From Coleophoma eucalyptorum (Eukaryota; Ascomycota; Leotiomycetes; Helotiales; Dermateaceae), in NCBI GenBank assembly GCA_026120035.1, contig JALRME010000004.1, positions 1,612,001 to 1,676,000 of the forward strand: a DNA stretch of 64,000 nt, written 5' to 3'. How positions within the stretch are numbered: position 1 is the stretch's first letter; every line of letters starts with the position of its first letter. Below, in pieces: positions 36,685 through 48,627 of this stretch. The notes below the pieces were generated by a model that was given only the letters and a program-made list of their open reading frames with translations, had not been told where the DNA came from and did no database searches. Position numbers and translations under genes: made by a program.

Positions 36685-39600
36685 CTACCATCTTCGACCA
36701 TATACCTGATCTTCCTGGAATTGACCTTTTCGACCAACTGGGGGGGTCTTTGTTCGCACCGAGCTCTCACGACTTGAGTTAGCACTCTCTATCGTTCGCT
36801 CCTTCAAGATTCGAGGCTTTGCACCAAGGTCATAGTTTGCAGTGGATTTAGGGGCAGTTTGTTCTGCGTCTCGGCGGAACAACTGCAAGATCTCTTTCAT
36901 ACCAAGCTTTCCAGCATTGTTCTTGGCACCTCCCTCGATAGTCTGGTTGGCGAGCTCCCGCTTCTTCTCCTGGAGATCTAGAATTCGTTCCTCGACAGTG
37001 TCCTTGACTGTGATCTTATAGACGATAACATCAATCTTTTGTGTGAGACGATGGACTCTGTCAATAGCTTGCTCCTCGACAAACTGAACTGTTAGTTGAA
37101 GCCGTTGGTATATAAATACAGAAAACTTACAGGATTCCAGAAAGGCTCAAGAATGACAACTCTGGTAGCTGCCGTCAGATTCAGCCCCAGTGACCCACAC
37201 TTAAGACTGCAAAGCAAGATCCTGCAGTTGTCATCATTCCGAAGTCTGTCCAAACTAGCTTCGCGTATGTCGTTTCTCATGCTTCCGTCATATCTCGTAA
37301 ATTTAAACCCCTTTTGGCGCAAGAAGGGCTCGATGAGATCAAGCATAGATGTAAATTGTGAAAAGACGATAAACTTGTGCTGAGCAACCTCTTTTCCAAG
37401 AATCTTGAGTAGATGGTTGATTTTGGTGGATGCTATCACAGTTGAGAGTTTCGCTTCATCTTCTGAGGAAGATCGGATTTCATCTTCAACTTCAGAGTCC
37501 GAAGCTGAATCAGCTTCAGAATCTGTATCAAGTGCAACTGCCTTATTTTTTCCGGGGTTGATATCCTTGAGGTCAGGCAAGCTATCATCATCGTCCGAGC
37601 CTAGCCATTCTCCTCCACCTTCCGCATTTTCGTCAGCGATCCCACCAGCTTTGCCGAGGCGGGTTTGTTCTCCTTCTTTCTTAGGCACGATCCATTCTCC
37701 TTCATCGTCGTCGTCACTGTCTTGGATGATAGCTCGATTACGTGGCTTGCGAGCAACATGCTGGCTGGATGTCATCCTTTCGTGCTTCTTCTTGAGCTTC
37801 TTCTCCTTTCGTGATCTGTGCTTTTGCTCCACAAAGCTCAAATCTGCCTCACAATCTAAGCAGCGAATCGCTCCATCTGAGATTGCTTGCTGTCCTAGTT
37901 CCAGTTGGCAAACCTCACACTTCTTGTTGCCAACCCCAAGATTCCCAAACATGTCAGCAATATCATCCATATCCGAAGATGAGGCCTTCTTCTTAACACT
38001 TGTTTCAGCAGAGAGTGCATCGCCATCTTTACCAAGCTTGCCAGCAACGAGCTTAGGGTGATTGCAGGCTTGTCGTAGTCGAAGGAGCAGGACTAAAGCA
38101 CTGGCGTAGTTGACCTTCTCGCCGCCCATCATTTGCTCCAAACTCTTATCAGTACGTTGTTCGAGCCGATCATAGAATTGTCGTTCTTCTGGCGAAAACT
38201 CTGCAAAAACTTTCTCAATCCGACGCTCTGTAACCTTGAAGCCAGTTGTGTTTGCCTCGCCAGCTGCCGATGGTTTTCCTCCAGGGTTCAAGGCGCCTTC
38301 CTTTTTTAAGATATCCTTGGTTCGACGCTTCATGAAAATCTTCAAATAGTGACGAAGGCGCTTAATGGCTACATCACCTCTGCCATTCTTCATTGGCCTA
38401 TCTATCTGGTCTTTCCACTCACGTAGGTCGTCGTAAGGTTTGATACGGAGGAACTTGATCAGACTCTGAAGTTCATCCAGGTTATTCTGCATCGGCGTGC
38501 CAGTCAAGCACCAGCGGTACTCGCTTCGCAAAGCGTAGCATGCTTGCGTTGCCTTGGCATTCCGATTCTTGATAGTATGAGCTTCGTCGAGAATCACTCT
38601 GTACCAGTGCAGTCCGAAACAGCCAACCTTGAGGCCGTTGTCACCATCTGAAGAGCTTCCCCACTCAGACACAAGAATTTGGTAAGTCGTTATGACCACA
38701 TCATATTTCTTAAGATCCGCAAACCGCTTTGTTCGTTGAGGGCCGTGGTGAACGCACACGCGCAAGGAGTGCGTGCTTTCCACTTTCTCCTTGATTTCCT
38801 GCTCCCACTGTCGGATAAGAGCCAAAGGAGCTACTACCAGCGTAGTTTTCTCCAAACCAGAAGGCAATTTGCGGGTAACTGAATCTGCGTCCGTAGATGC
38901 TGGTTTAGGGTTTGTGATGATCAACGAGATAGACTGCAAGGTCTTGCCGAGACCCATGTCGTCTGCAAGAATTCCTCCTTTAGGAACCTTGCCTTTCTTT
39001 CCTGTCCCGAGTTCGCGACCTTTCATCCATTCGACTCCCTCAATTTGATGAGGAAGTAGCCTGACATTTATTCCTTCTACAGTTCCATCATCCTCTTCCT
39101 CATCCTCTTCGACCTCTAATTTCTCGTCGCTTTGGCCAACGCTCAAATCCTTCAGTTTAGCTACAAGAGAATCTTCGGTCTTCTTCTTCTTCTTGCGAGA
39201 CCTGGTCCTGGGCATATCATCTTCATCCTCAATGGCTCCTTCAAGTAATGATTTGAGATCTTCTGCAGCTTTTGCAGGATCAACAAAAGTATGGATATCA
39301 GCAGCCGAGTTATCGCGATATGTGTTGCCTGTAGAATATTTCGCTTGTGTGAGATCAACAAAGTTGCTCGGGGGTCCATCATTCACAGATTGAAAGCCTC
39401 CATATGTGCCTCCCATTGAGCCAAAAGTCTGTGGCTGTGCAGGTCTAGTAGTGGTAAACGCATTCTGGCTTGGAGCAGGAGCACGATATGGCGCATCCGC
39501 AGGGCTATGTTTTGTTAGCTTCAACAAAATGACCCAAGAATCATGTTTACGAACGCATATTTATTGCCCGACAAATATTCTGTAGGTGCTCTGGGCTGAA

Positions 39601-40339
39601 GTGGATGGATTACGTCTCTTACGGCGTCTTTCAGGGCCTGAAAATGAGGGTGCTCTATTATGAATTAGATTAATCTTAGAAGCCTCTGCATTTTACGTAC
39701 TCTGATGTTCTCCATTTCGATGATGCTCTGTTCTAGCCTTTGGCTGGATGAAAACATTGGACTCCTTTTGACGTGGCAACGGTGATTGTGGAGTAGAAGT
39801 CTGCCCAAATTGTGGCGCATTGATAGGATTCTTCGACATAAATGGACGGTCAGACTGATTTAGTTCATCGCCTGCTTTGGCAACGAGGGTCGCCTTTGTA
39901 GGCGAACGTTCGTTGACCATCTTGTTGCAATGCAAGAGCCTATTTTCGGCTTCTAGTAGCGAACTCTGAGAGTTTGATTCGTATAGAAATACCACTGAGC
40001 TATCTCCGGGCTCAGATCTGGTTGAGACCGTGGTGTACTGAGGCGAATTCGAAAACAAATCGCTGCTATCCCCAATGTCGCTCAAGCTTTTGTTGGTCCA
40101 ACCGCTCTGCACTTCTGAGGAGGACTCGCAATATCGTTGATGCCGTGGGAGATCAGGTGTATTTGTTGTGTACGAATCTGTGAAACTTCGAAAATCTCTT
40201 CCTTCTTCTGAGGAACTGGGACGGAGATGCTTGAAATTGGGTGTTTGGGCCCCGCTAAGTTGATTTCGCGGTGTAAATTCGCCCCTACGTGAAGTCCGTC
40301 AGTACTGGCAAACCAGTGTAGTTTAACTATTTACCTCAT
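36685..40339 (-). CDS. SNF2-family DNA-dependent ATPase, Rad5/Ris1-like
   Basis: Five coding exons: 40335-40339 (only ATGAG), 39701-40284, 39555-39654, 37131-39504 and 36685-37083; total 3462 nt, 1153 residues. The N-terminal 350 residues are mostly disordered. Helicase lobe 1 has ADDMGLGKT (about 410-418), DEAH (about 534) and LTGTPMQNN. An insertion follows with a four-Cys motif CEVC...CLDC (about 755-780) and a long acidic/basic region. Lobe 2 has FIVFSQFTSMLDLIEPF, FTRYDGSM, SLGLNLTAA and, across the last intron, DRVHRLTQK. This order is typical of the Rad5/16-Ris1 group, where a RING usually occupies the insertion. The last acceptor (37084) was chosen to give EPFWNPFVEEQAIDRVHR. Chromatin or SUMO-linked repair roles are family knowledge; the exact ortholog is not assigned. 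Confidence 0.85.
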
Positions 40340-40871
40340 GGAGTCAAGAAGGACTATTGATTGTCCTTTCGAAGAACAGAAGTGACACGCGACGATTAAC
40401 GCGTTCTGTCGGCTGCAAGTACTCGCAGTTCTGAATACGTTGCCAGGGCAATCGGCAGTGGGGCAAGTCCAATTTCATACAATTCACGATATAGCTAGCA
40501 GCTCTACTAGACATTATTTGGTTGCTTTATTATATTATTCCTTTCGCAGTACCGTCGCAGCCATTCCAGTAAATTCGAATAATTAATGATCCTGCTTGTC
40601 CATGAATTATTGTCCACCGAGTAATTGGCAAACGAACTGGAATAGAAAGTGACGTCACTTGATGACAATTTCTCGAAGCATTGATATTTTCATAATTCTG
40701 GGCATTACTAGCAGTGTGGAACTATTTCTGTATCTAGCTCTAAATAACAACGGGTATCTGAAATGATGCTGCAATTATCAACTCCTATGTCCCATTCTCC
40801 GGGGTGGTATAAAGCGCCTACCCACAAACTCCAGCCTGTAATTACTCGGTCTCTGAAGCAGGAACACGATA
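40340..40871. other. Interval between SNF2 gene start and NIPA-like gene 3' end
   Basis: 532 bp, AT-rich near 40560-40720, no open frame of note. It should contain the SNF2 gene promoter. Confidence 0.5.
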
Positions 40872-42329
40872 CTATGCCCGCGACTTGCGCTTCTCATTCG
40901 CTTCAAGTTTTTGACCCTTCTTAGTCTTTGGTTCGAATAAGCTCTTGACCCGTCTCATTCTCATCCATCGCTCTTTATCTTTCTGGTCCCGAATGCTTCT
41001 TGCAGTATCATCGTCATCTTCAACAGTAACCTCGTCCGATTCCGCCGACGAACGAGTATTCTTACTTGGCGGTGATATTGCGCCACCTGTAGTCAGTCGA
41101 TGATGGTTTTTTATGACAAGACAAAGAACTTCCCAGCCAGGTATTGCGGGATTTGATTCTTCAGCTAATGCTTTTGTACCATTTTGGGATTCTGCATTCC
41201 TCCACGGGCAGTAAGCTCTATGCTCCGTAACAACGTGCAAGCCAGGTACCACAGGACCCTCAATCTCCTCCCCAGCTTCATTGACCTCCTTGCTCTTGAA
41301 AAGCCAGAGCCCAAGAACTCTGAAGCAGGCTCCACAAGAGACAGAACCAAGTTGAGGTCCTAATCGTTCATGAGTGTGGCCTTGCCAACCAAATAAGGCC
41401 ATTGTCAAAGCCGTCTTGTTGATGGGCTGCACCTGTTGTTCCGAGGTCTGCTCCTGCGAGGAAGTGAAGAAATCCGCGGGAAGAAAGCCCAAAACATTAT
41501 CCAAATTGAAGTTCGGTGGTAGTCGCAGGTTGTATGAATATGGTAAAGTATCCTTTCGTTTCTCTAGCTCAGTATAACGTTGGTAGAGCTGGTCTAAGGC
41601 AGCTTGAGGGTGGCTCAGAGGTAATTTGAATATCTTATCTATAGAATTGTTAGTCTTTGACTTTCTCTATGTGTTTCTGACAGGAATTATTTTACCATCG
41701 CAGCCCCTTTGCCTCCATAAACAGCTCTCATCGTGGGAGGTGATTATAAGCTCCACGTACTTATCCACCAAAGCCTCTTCTGAAGAGAAGGTCAGCAGCT
41801 CATTGTTCACATCTTGCTCTACTGGCTCCGTACCGATGTTGCCAGCGATGTAGACAGGCTCCTCCTTGCCATCAACCTCCTTCTTGTTGAGTTTGACTAG
41901 TATCTCGACATTGCACAAGCAGCATCGTACCCTTTCAAACTTCTTGCACACCCAGCCACGCTTGGCCCATTCCACCTCATTGACGCGATCTGGTTTGGGA
42001 GTCCAATCGGTCAGGTTTGAGAAGGACTTCAAACGTTCTAAGAAAGCGGTGCGATCCCATGGTGCATATTTCGGCCGCTCTGTTATCGCAGGAGCACTCT
42101 TTGGAACAAGTTTTCTATGAACAGTGGAGCCCACTGGAATCGTTGGTTCTGAAGAGCCTCGAGTTTGAATGGAGGATGAATCGCTAATGCGGCGCTTTTT
42201 TGATTGTGCATCATGCTCTGAAGCAGGAACGTCGGGGGTCCTGTTTACTTCTTTTGGCTTCAGAGATGTTGCTGATTTGTTCCCAATTCCATTCAACAAC
42301 GCATTGAACTTTCTCTTTGTCGAGTTCAT
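40872..42329 (-). CDS. C3HC/NIPA-type zinc-finger protein, Rsm1-like
   Basis: Two exons, 41696-42329 and 40872-41638, 466 residues. The C3HC domain spans about residues 88-210, with WAKRGWVC, the pair CCLC, and the distal HDESCLW (His and Cys ligands). A second Rsm1-type module lies at about 270-370, with SCGACFRVLGLW and HRAYCPW. The N-terminal 85 residues and the C-terminal 100 are charged and disordered, with a basic KKRR-like cluster (about 45-49) that suits nuclear import. Family members are NIPA in animals, Rsm1 in fission yeast (mRNA export) and Pml39 in budding yeast (nuclear pore-associated). The specific role here is inference. Divergent from MET22 across 494 bp. Confidence 0.85.
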
Positions 42330-42823
42330 CGTTGGTTTATGTGTTAGAGCCTCCTACGAATGTTCTGCGGTTGAAACTTGAACTATGTACTGTAAGAAAT
42401 GGTTGTTACCAAAGGAGATTGTTGTCAGCCTCGTGAAGCTCTAAACAATTCGACGGAATATTAATGTTCCTTCCGCCACAAGGCTATCATATCAACCTGC
42501 CAACCACATTTTGAAAGGCGGTTACTGGCAACTTTCGAGTAGTAAGGTGTTTCGCAGTTAACAAACTGAATTGACTATTTTATTGAAGAATTTTTGGGCA
42601 TTGTACTTAGCACCAATATATTGAAATCTCCATAATCACAAGATCTGACATCAGATTTGCTACTGTCTAGCAGAATCTTGATTTGGCGAGCGGTGTATAT
42701 TATACCCCACCAGCCAGCCCACTTGGATACAGAGGGGTGAGAATTCAAGCTACTTCATCAATCCGATTCTAGAATCCTGTCCATTATTTTCAGATAGCAT
42801 CCTGAAGATATTCTCGGTCTCAT
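42330..42823. promoter_or_regulatory. Divergent promoter region, NIPA-like gene and MET22
   Basis: 494 bp between outward-facing starts. No clear known element; no CACGTG is present. Confidence 0.45.
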
Positions 42824-44044
42824 ATGCTTACACGACTGAGAAAGAACTTATTTGAGTCTAAACTACTCCTCATATCCGTCCTTTTCGTCACAGTGGCTGC
42901 TTTTGCTACAAGATTCTGGCCGCGTGTCTCTCTACTTTCTCATCATTTTGCCCAAAAGCCGCCCCTCACCTCTCTCAATATGTCAACATACAGCAAGGAG
43001 CGTGAGGTTGCAGAGCTAGCTGTTCAAAGAGCTACTCTCCTCACCAAAAAAGTCTTCCATGAGAAGGCCAAAGGCACATTATCCAAGGACGACAAATCAC
43101 CAGTTACAATCGGAGATTTCGGTGCTCAAGCCCTGATTATTCAAGCCATCAAGAAGAATTTTCCCGACGACGAGGTTGTTGGTGAGGAAGAAGCAAGTGA
43201 TCTGAGAGATAATCACAAGTTGCGTGACCAAATATGGGCATTGGTTGAGGGAACCAAGCTCTCAGATGCCAGCTCAGAGGATATCTTGGGCGGTCCAATC
43301 AAGACCGTAGATGAGATGTTGGATGCCATCGATGCTGGAAATAGTGCAGGTGGAAACAAGGGCAGAATTTGGGCACTAGACCCAATTGATGGAACCAAAG
43401 GCTTCTTAAGAGGTGGCCAGTATGCTGTATGTCTAGCTCTTATGGTTGACGGTGATGTCAAAGTTGGCGTCCTGGGTTGCCCAAATCTCCCAGTTGACGA
43501 TACCGCTCCATTGACTACTGAGTCTGGAGTTGATCAAACTGATTCCGAAGGCAAGGGTGTTTTGTTTTCTGCAATCGCTGGCCAAGGAGCAACCAGTCGG
43601 CCCCTAGGAACTGCTGGTCTTGAAAAGAGTCAGCCTATCAAGATGAAGCCAGTGGATGATATCACACAAGCAATCTTCTGCGAAAGTGTTGAGGCAGGTC
43701 ACTCCTCTCACGGTGATCAATCAGCCATTGCACAAAAGCTCGGTATTACCAAGGCCAGTGTTCGCATGGACTCGCAGGCAAAGTACGGTTCAATTGCTCG
43801 AGGAGCTGGGGATATCTATCTCAGACTTCCAGTGAGCGCTACCTACCAAGAAAAGATCTGGGATCACGCTGCAGGCGATCTGATTGTCAGGGAGGCAGGT
43901 GGCGAGGTTACAGATTCTCTGGGCAAGAGATTGAACTTCGGCGTGGGAAGAACACTTGCTGAGAACAAGGGAGTGGTTGCAGCCCCAGCAGCAATTCACA
44001 GCACTGTTCTTGAGGTAGTAAAGGAAGTCCTCAGCAAGAAGTAG
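42824..44044 (+). CDS. MET22: 3'(2'),5'-bisphosphate nucleotidase (Hal2/Met22 type)
   Basis: Removes the 3'-phosphate of PAP and PAPS, keeping sulfate assimilation running; the enzyme is salt (Li/Na) sensitive in yeast. A single exon of 406 residues. Lithium-sensitive phosphatase motifs are present: GEEEASD (metal site 1), WALDPIDGTKGF (metal site 2) and WDHAAGDLIVREAGG. The reading frame starts with a 50-residue extension containing a hydrophobic segment (LLLISVLFVTVAAFATRFW). A second Met at 42980 (MSTYSKEREVAELA) begins the part conserved in the family and gives 354 residues, nearer the usual length. Two forms, one membrane- or organelle-directed and one cytosolic, are possible but unproven. 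Confidence 0.93.
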   Translation: MLTRLRKNLFESKLLLISVLFVTVAAFATRFWPRVSLLSHHFAQKPPLTSLNMSTYSKEREVAELAVQRATLLTKKVFHEKAKGTLSKDDKSPVTIGDFGAQALIIQAIKKNFPDDEVVGEEEASDLRDNHKLRDQIWALVEGTKLSDASSEDILGGPIKTVDEMLDAIDAGNSAGGNKGRIWALDPIDGTKGFLRGGQYAVCLALMVDGDVKVGVLGCPNLPVDDTAPLTTESGVDQTDSEGKGVLFSAIAGQGATSRPLGTAGLEKSQPIKMKPVDDITQAIFCESVEAGHSSHGDQSAIAQKLGITKASVRMDSQAKYGSIARGAGDIYLRLPVSATYQEKIWDHAAGDLIVREAGGEVTDSLGKRLNFGVGRTLAENKGVVAAPAAIHSTVLEVVKEVLSKK

Positions 44045-44146
44045 AAGCGAGTTAAAAATACAATACAGCCATGCTACGATTTCGGCTATATATTGAACGC
44101 CATGAATGCAGCTTCCTTTCATACATATGATACATAGCCCCGTCCT

Positions 44147-45006
44147 CTATTTAATCTTCTTCGCCTTGAGTTTGATAGTCTCCCCATTGACAAAAATTCC
44201 CTTGCCCTTATAAGGCTCGGGTTTTCTCCACATTCGAATATTCGCCGCGAATTGCATAACAACTCTCTTCTCGCATCCTTCCAATAATATACGTGTTGGC
44301 TGTGGGACACTGGCTTTGACACCTGCTGGCACGGGCATTTCAATAGGATGAGAATATCCAACTTTCAGCACAACAAACTTCTGGCCTGGGAACTCGGGCT
44401 CCTTTGTAGTTGCCTTGTCCTCGACTGTCGCTCTGTAACCAACGCCGACCAGTCGTAGAATAGCCGTATGTCCCTCAGATACACCCAGTATATGGTTCTG
44501 AAGATATGCTCGGGTAGTTCCTAAGTTCACTGTTAGCTATAGTCTCCCGGGTTTTGGATGTCAATAATTGTACCCCACATCTCCCGCTGGGTCTTGATCT
44601 CTCTATTCTCTATCCTGACAAGTGCCTTCCGCGTAGCAGCATCATGCTCGACAGTTACAAAGGGAGGAATTGGGTGAGACATCTTGCCTACGCTGGTGTC
44701 AGTCTAAAGTCTTTAGATTCAACTTCGTTTCAAGCGCGTACCCAAGGGACCTTCTATCTCAACCACTGGACGAGCTGTAACAATGGATCGTCCATTCTTA
44801 CGCGGCGCAGGCTGTACAATGCTAAAATTGACCTCCGGAGGTATCGAAAGAGGAGCTGATCCGATGTGCGATGAACGGGAGGTAGAAGCAGAGAAAGCTC
44901 GCGACGAAGTGACCGGGAAGGCTGGCAGGAGAAAGGATGGGATAGATATAGAAGAAGTAGAGGCAATTGCCTTTTCTAATCCCCTTGCTCTGGCAGTGGA
45001 AAACAT
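44147..45006 (-). CDS. MRPL6: Mitochondrial large-subunit ribosomal protein uL6m
   Basis: Three exons, 44742-45006, 44574-44687 and 44147-44520; 250 residues. The first 45 residues are Ser/Ala/Arg-rich and acid-poor, a mitochondrial targeting signal. Mature L6 features follow: PLG then GKMSHPIPPFV, VGVGYRA, VGYSHP and, near the C-terminus, RKPEPYKGKGIFV, the ribosomal L6 signature. The second acceptor was set at GCAAG because it restores the L6 frame. The gene is divergent from KAR5 (588 bp) and converges with MET22 (102 bp). Confidence 0.92.
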
Positions 45007-45594
45007 GATGGATTGGCTGCCAGAACTTGAGATCTGCCTCCTCCTTGAATGTGAAGCTCTGGCCCAAGAATTTTAGAATGAACATGCCATCACGTGATAT
45101 TGATAAGAGAACGCCTAGCTCGGCGCATGCACTTGAGTTGTTCTGAGCTTCAACTCAAGTCCATCCATGACATGAATTCAGAAAGAACCCTGTTTCCAAA
45201 GCCAGATTATTTCGGTACTTCCAATCACATAGTAGGTTTGGTTGATCAGATTCAGGTTTTAATGCTATCCTCCAAACTGTGACAACTGTCATTCAGTCTC
45301 TCGTCTTCAAAGATTCGCAGTGATCTTAACAGCCACCAATCAATCTTTGGGACTTTCCTCCGTCGTCTTTTGAATTTCCTTCTCCTTCTCATCTTGATAC
45401 CAGCACGCCTTTTCTCCCAATGCTCTACATTCTATATCTAATTTAACTCTCATTGTTTCTCTAGCCCAATCTTCGTCAAAACTATCAGCATTCAAATCTC
45501 CTTTCTTGATCGAAGCAAGATCGTGCGCTCAACAATCACTTTACATAACAGGTTTCAGTTACAAGCCTTCGGAAATATTCCTTGGTAATTCAGC
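45007..45594. promoter_or_regulatory. Divergent promoter region, uL6m and KAR5
   Basis: 588 bp between outward-facing starts. No firm element assigned; a single CACGTG lies near 45091. Confidence 0.45.
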
Positions 45595-47389
45595 ATGAAG
45601 CCATCCATGGTCTTTCTAGTCTTATTACCACTGGTGACGAGTGCATATAGTCCCTTCAAGACAGCTACAGTAACTGGATTCAAACGTAAGCCTCAAGACC
45701 CCTGAGTTGGGTCGATCTAAAATCTCTAGGTAATCATAAACCTCTGCCAAGTCTTTTGAAATTCGATTTCAGTGGACTTCTTGACTCTAAGTCTCGCAAA
45801 CCTGAGATATATACCAAAGCTCTCCTCGAGTTAAAGCGTCTTGAGGAGGAGCCTCTATGCCACCGTATTGCCGCTCAGATGCTTATGAACAACTGCCAAG
45901 GTCTTGAATCCTTGAGTGACGATGATTATCAGTATAACAGCGTTCAAATTCAGAGACATCACGTAGAGAGCTTCGCCGCAAGTCTCGCAATTTGTGATCT
46001 CGAGCGAGGTCGTTTCGAGATCCCAGATGCATGTTCACTTTTCACTAGCTCAGTTCTTCTGAGTGCATTGGAAACAGGAACCAGTGGCCTTGATGTGTCA
46101 CCGGAGCAAGTAGGACAGTGCTTGGAGGCGCTAGGCCAGCATCATTCACACTGGAACACTTGGCTCAGCTATCGAGACAAGGCTCTACTTTTCTGTCGCG
46201 CTGCACGTATTGATATTGACAAAGGTAAATTCTGAACTATTCCTCTAAGTTCGTCCTCTGACCAGCCTTAGATCAAGCAATCTTACTCCATAAACAATTG
46301 GTAAAGGTTATGGCGGACCTTACAGATGCTATGGAGAGGGATCTGCAAGCTTTGAAAGAAGTCATGGCAGATCATGCTGCTGCTGCAGACTCGTACTTTA
46401 ACACCATCATGGTTCATGCTGATTCCCTAAAGTCTAAGATTCTAGAAACATTCAATTTATTTTCTGCCAACATCGAGGTAAGTACTTCAATGCATCTCAG
46501 AGCGAACACAGCTCATTTGAACCTAGGATATTTCTTCATCCATCAAAGATGCAGCAAGGAACTGTAAAGACGTGATGCGTGTAACGAAGAATATATCTGA
46601 CATGGTGATCGCCAATATTGCAGAGTTGGCCGCTGCCCATGAAGAGTCGATGGAACAACAAAGCCAGGTAACAGAATCGCATATGAATCAGCTAGAAACA
46701 TTGGCCAGTGCGATGGAATCATCTCTCGGACGTGCCGGCGTAACTACTGTAGGTTGTCCGTCGTGTCTGCGACGGTTCACTGATTTGCTTGCAGGAAATG
46801 ATTCTTGAAATCCTTATTGCTACGAATGAGCGGCAGCAAGCTATATATCACGTAAGTTTGCAACGTCCTCTACTCAAAAAATCTTCTTATGACCATATCA
46901 AGGATGTCGAGTTCATGCTTGCTCGATCCAAGAACATGACTGATTTTCTCAACGAGCATGGAGAAAATATTCAAATGATATCTTTGGTCGCTTCTGATAT
47001 TCATGAAAAATTGGACAAGGCTGCCTTGTCTGTAAATTCCTGGAACGCGCAATCGAGTCTCCGTTCTTCGACAGGTGGGTTTGCTATTCTTGTATTCAGT
47101 AGTTTAGTCGCTTTAATGGCCGGCAATTATGGGCTTCAACCATCACTTCCTCGCAATGCTGGACTGCTCATCACTGGTAAGTGTCTCAAACTTTCCTCGT
47201 TCATTGTCTAACAACGAAGCAGGCTTAGCTATCGGAGGATGCGTGAACCTGTATTTAAACTGGGCTTCAACTGCGAATGCCACGTATCCAACTGTCTCGA
47301 CGCAATCGAGTAAAAAATTGATATATGCACTTCCAATTACAACAACAGATCCGAAGTTCGCTTCAGACACGCCACCCAACGCAGTCTGA
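45595..47389 (+). CDS. KAR5: Nuclear fusion protein, Kar5/Tht1 family
   Basis: Seven exons: 45595-45685, 45730-46224, 46272-46477, 46527-46748, 46795-46851, 46903-47176 and 47223-47389; 503 residues, frames consistent. A signal peptide (VFLVLLPLVTSAYS) precedes a conserved Cys-containing domain at about 50-200 with LCHRIAAQML, NNCQGLES, CDLERGRFEIPDAC and CLEALGQHHSHWNTW. A long helical coiled-coil region follows. Hydrophobic segments are near residues 410-435 and 440-460 (FAILVFSSLVALMAG; LLITGLAIGGCVNLYL). This is the layout of Kar5, an ER/nuclear-envelope protein needed for fusion of nuclear membranes during mating. A role in sexual karyogamy is expected from the family. The small exon of 57 nt is supported by frame and the coiled-coil sequence. 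Confidence 0.85.
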
Positions 47390-48627
47390 AGTCACCAACA
47401 AGCCTACCTGACTCCAGACACGCACAGAATTAAATCAGATCATCATTACAGGCGAACACAGCTGCGGGTCCATGACTAGCTCTGTAAACTCCTCATGGCA
47501 TCAATGACCCAAAATGCCCCAATCAAACCCTAACTTATCGATGTTGTCAACATAAAAATATTGCTATCCACCCTCAAGTTGCAGGTTGCTATGAAAGTGC
47601 AGATATGGAGATATATCACGGGGCCACAAAAATACAATAATTCATATACTTAGTCAAGGTAGGAGGGTTAATTCAGTACTAAAAATATCGAGGCACGCGC
47701 ACCTATCGAAGGCAATAACCCTAGCTAGACGCACATAGTGCAACAGCCTGTATATATCAGATACCGAACTACTTGATAGCTTTCACCAGGGATTTTTGAA
47801 GATCAACTACATTTCCATCAATTACGTCACAGAAGTCTTTCTTTTCCTTTCATCTACGTCTGTATTTGGATTTATGTTGTGGGCTGGTAGAATAAAGCCA
47901 GAACAAAATATGTAAGTCTGCTAATAAAACATACTGAAACCCACGGTTTAGTAGATCGGAAAGCTCGATAGAGATGATAAGATCCATGTATTGGTCGAGA
48001 TCATGGATGTATTGCCTCCTCGTTAAGTTTGCTTCAACTTCCCCCAAGCCGTGTACAGCCTCAACATAAAATCGGTGTTCAGCCGTAGTATAATGCAGTG
48101 TGAAAGATTTGATGGCCTCTGGAGGATGATGAAAATATTGAGTAGATCATTTGTTTATTGTTGCTTCATTGTAGAAATGCCTGATTTCCTCAACAGTTTA
48201 GCAGCTCCCCCCCCCCCCACCACTCCAACACCACATAGGAACCCCAATTCGAAGGCATGGAATAACTAGACATGAAAGCTTAGCATAGACACAAAGACGC
48301 CGTCCACCAATACCGAACTAGTGGTGAAGATGATACCTTAGAATTCCTTGAGCACCATATATTGCTAATCTGAAACCCCCTAACAGCATAGTGGCTTTGT
48401 GGTATTGGCAACGTCAGGCCGTCTTTCTCATTCAATTGTGACATCAACGGAAGATGTGACACGTCGAACGCTAAGTAAAAAGGAGAGTTGGAATCTGCTT
48501 CAAGATTTGCCAACAGTGTTCGAATGGACCTGTCTATAAATCTGTCGCTGACCACACATACGTGATGGGCTGATTCTGCAAGACGTGGCGCGGTGTTTCT
48601 TCCTTTCATTCAAGCATCCTGCATGTT
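47390..48627. other. Convergent intergenic interval
   Basis: 1.24 kb between the 3' ends of KAR5 and the Zn2Cys6 gene. It contains a 12-nt C tract at 48207-48218. No supported gene. Confidence 0.6.
48207..48218. repeat. C12 homopolymer tract
   Basis: Read directly; only a low-complexity tract. Confidence 0.8.
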
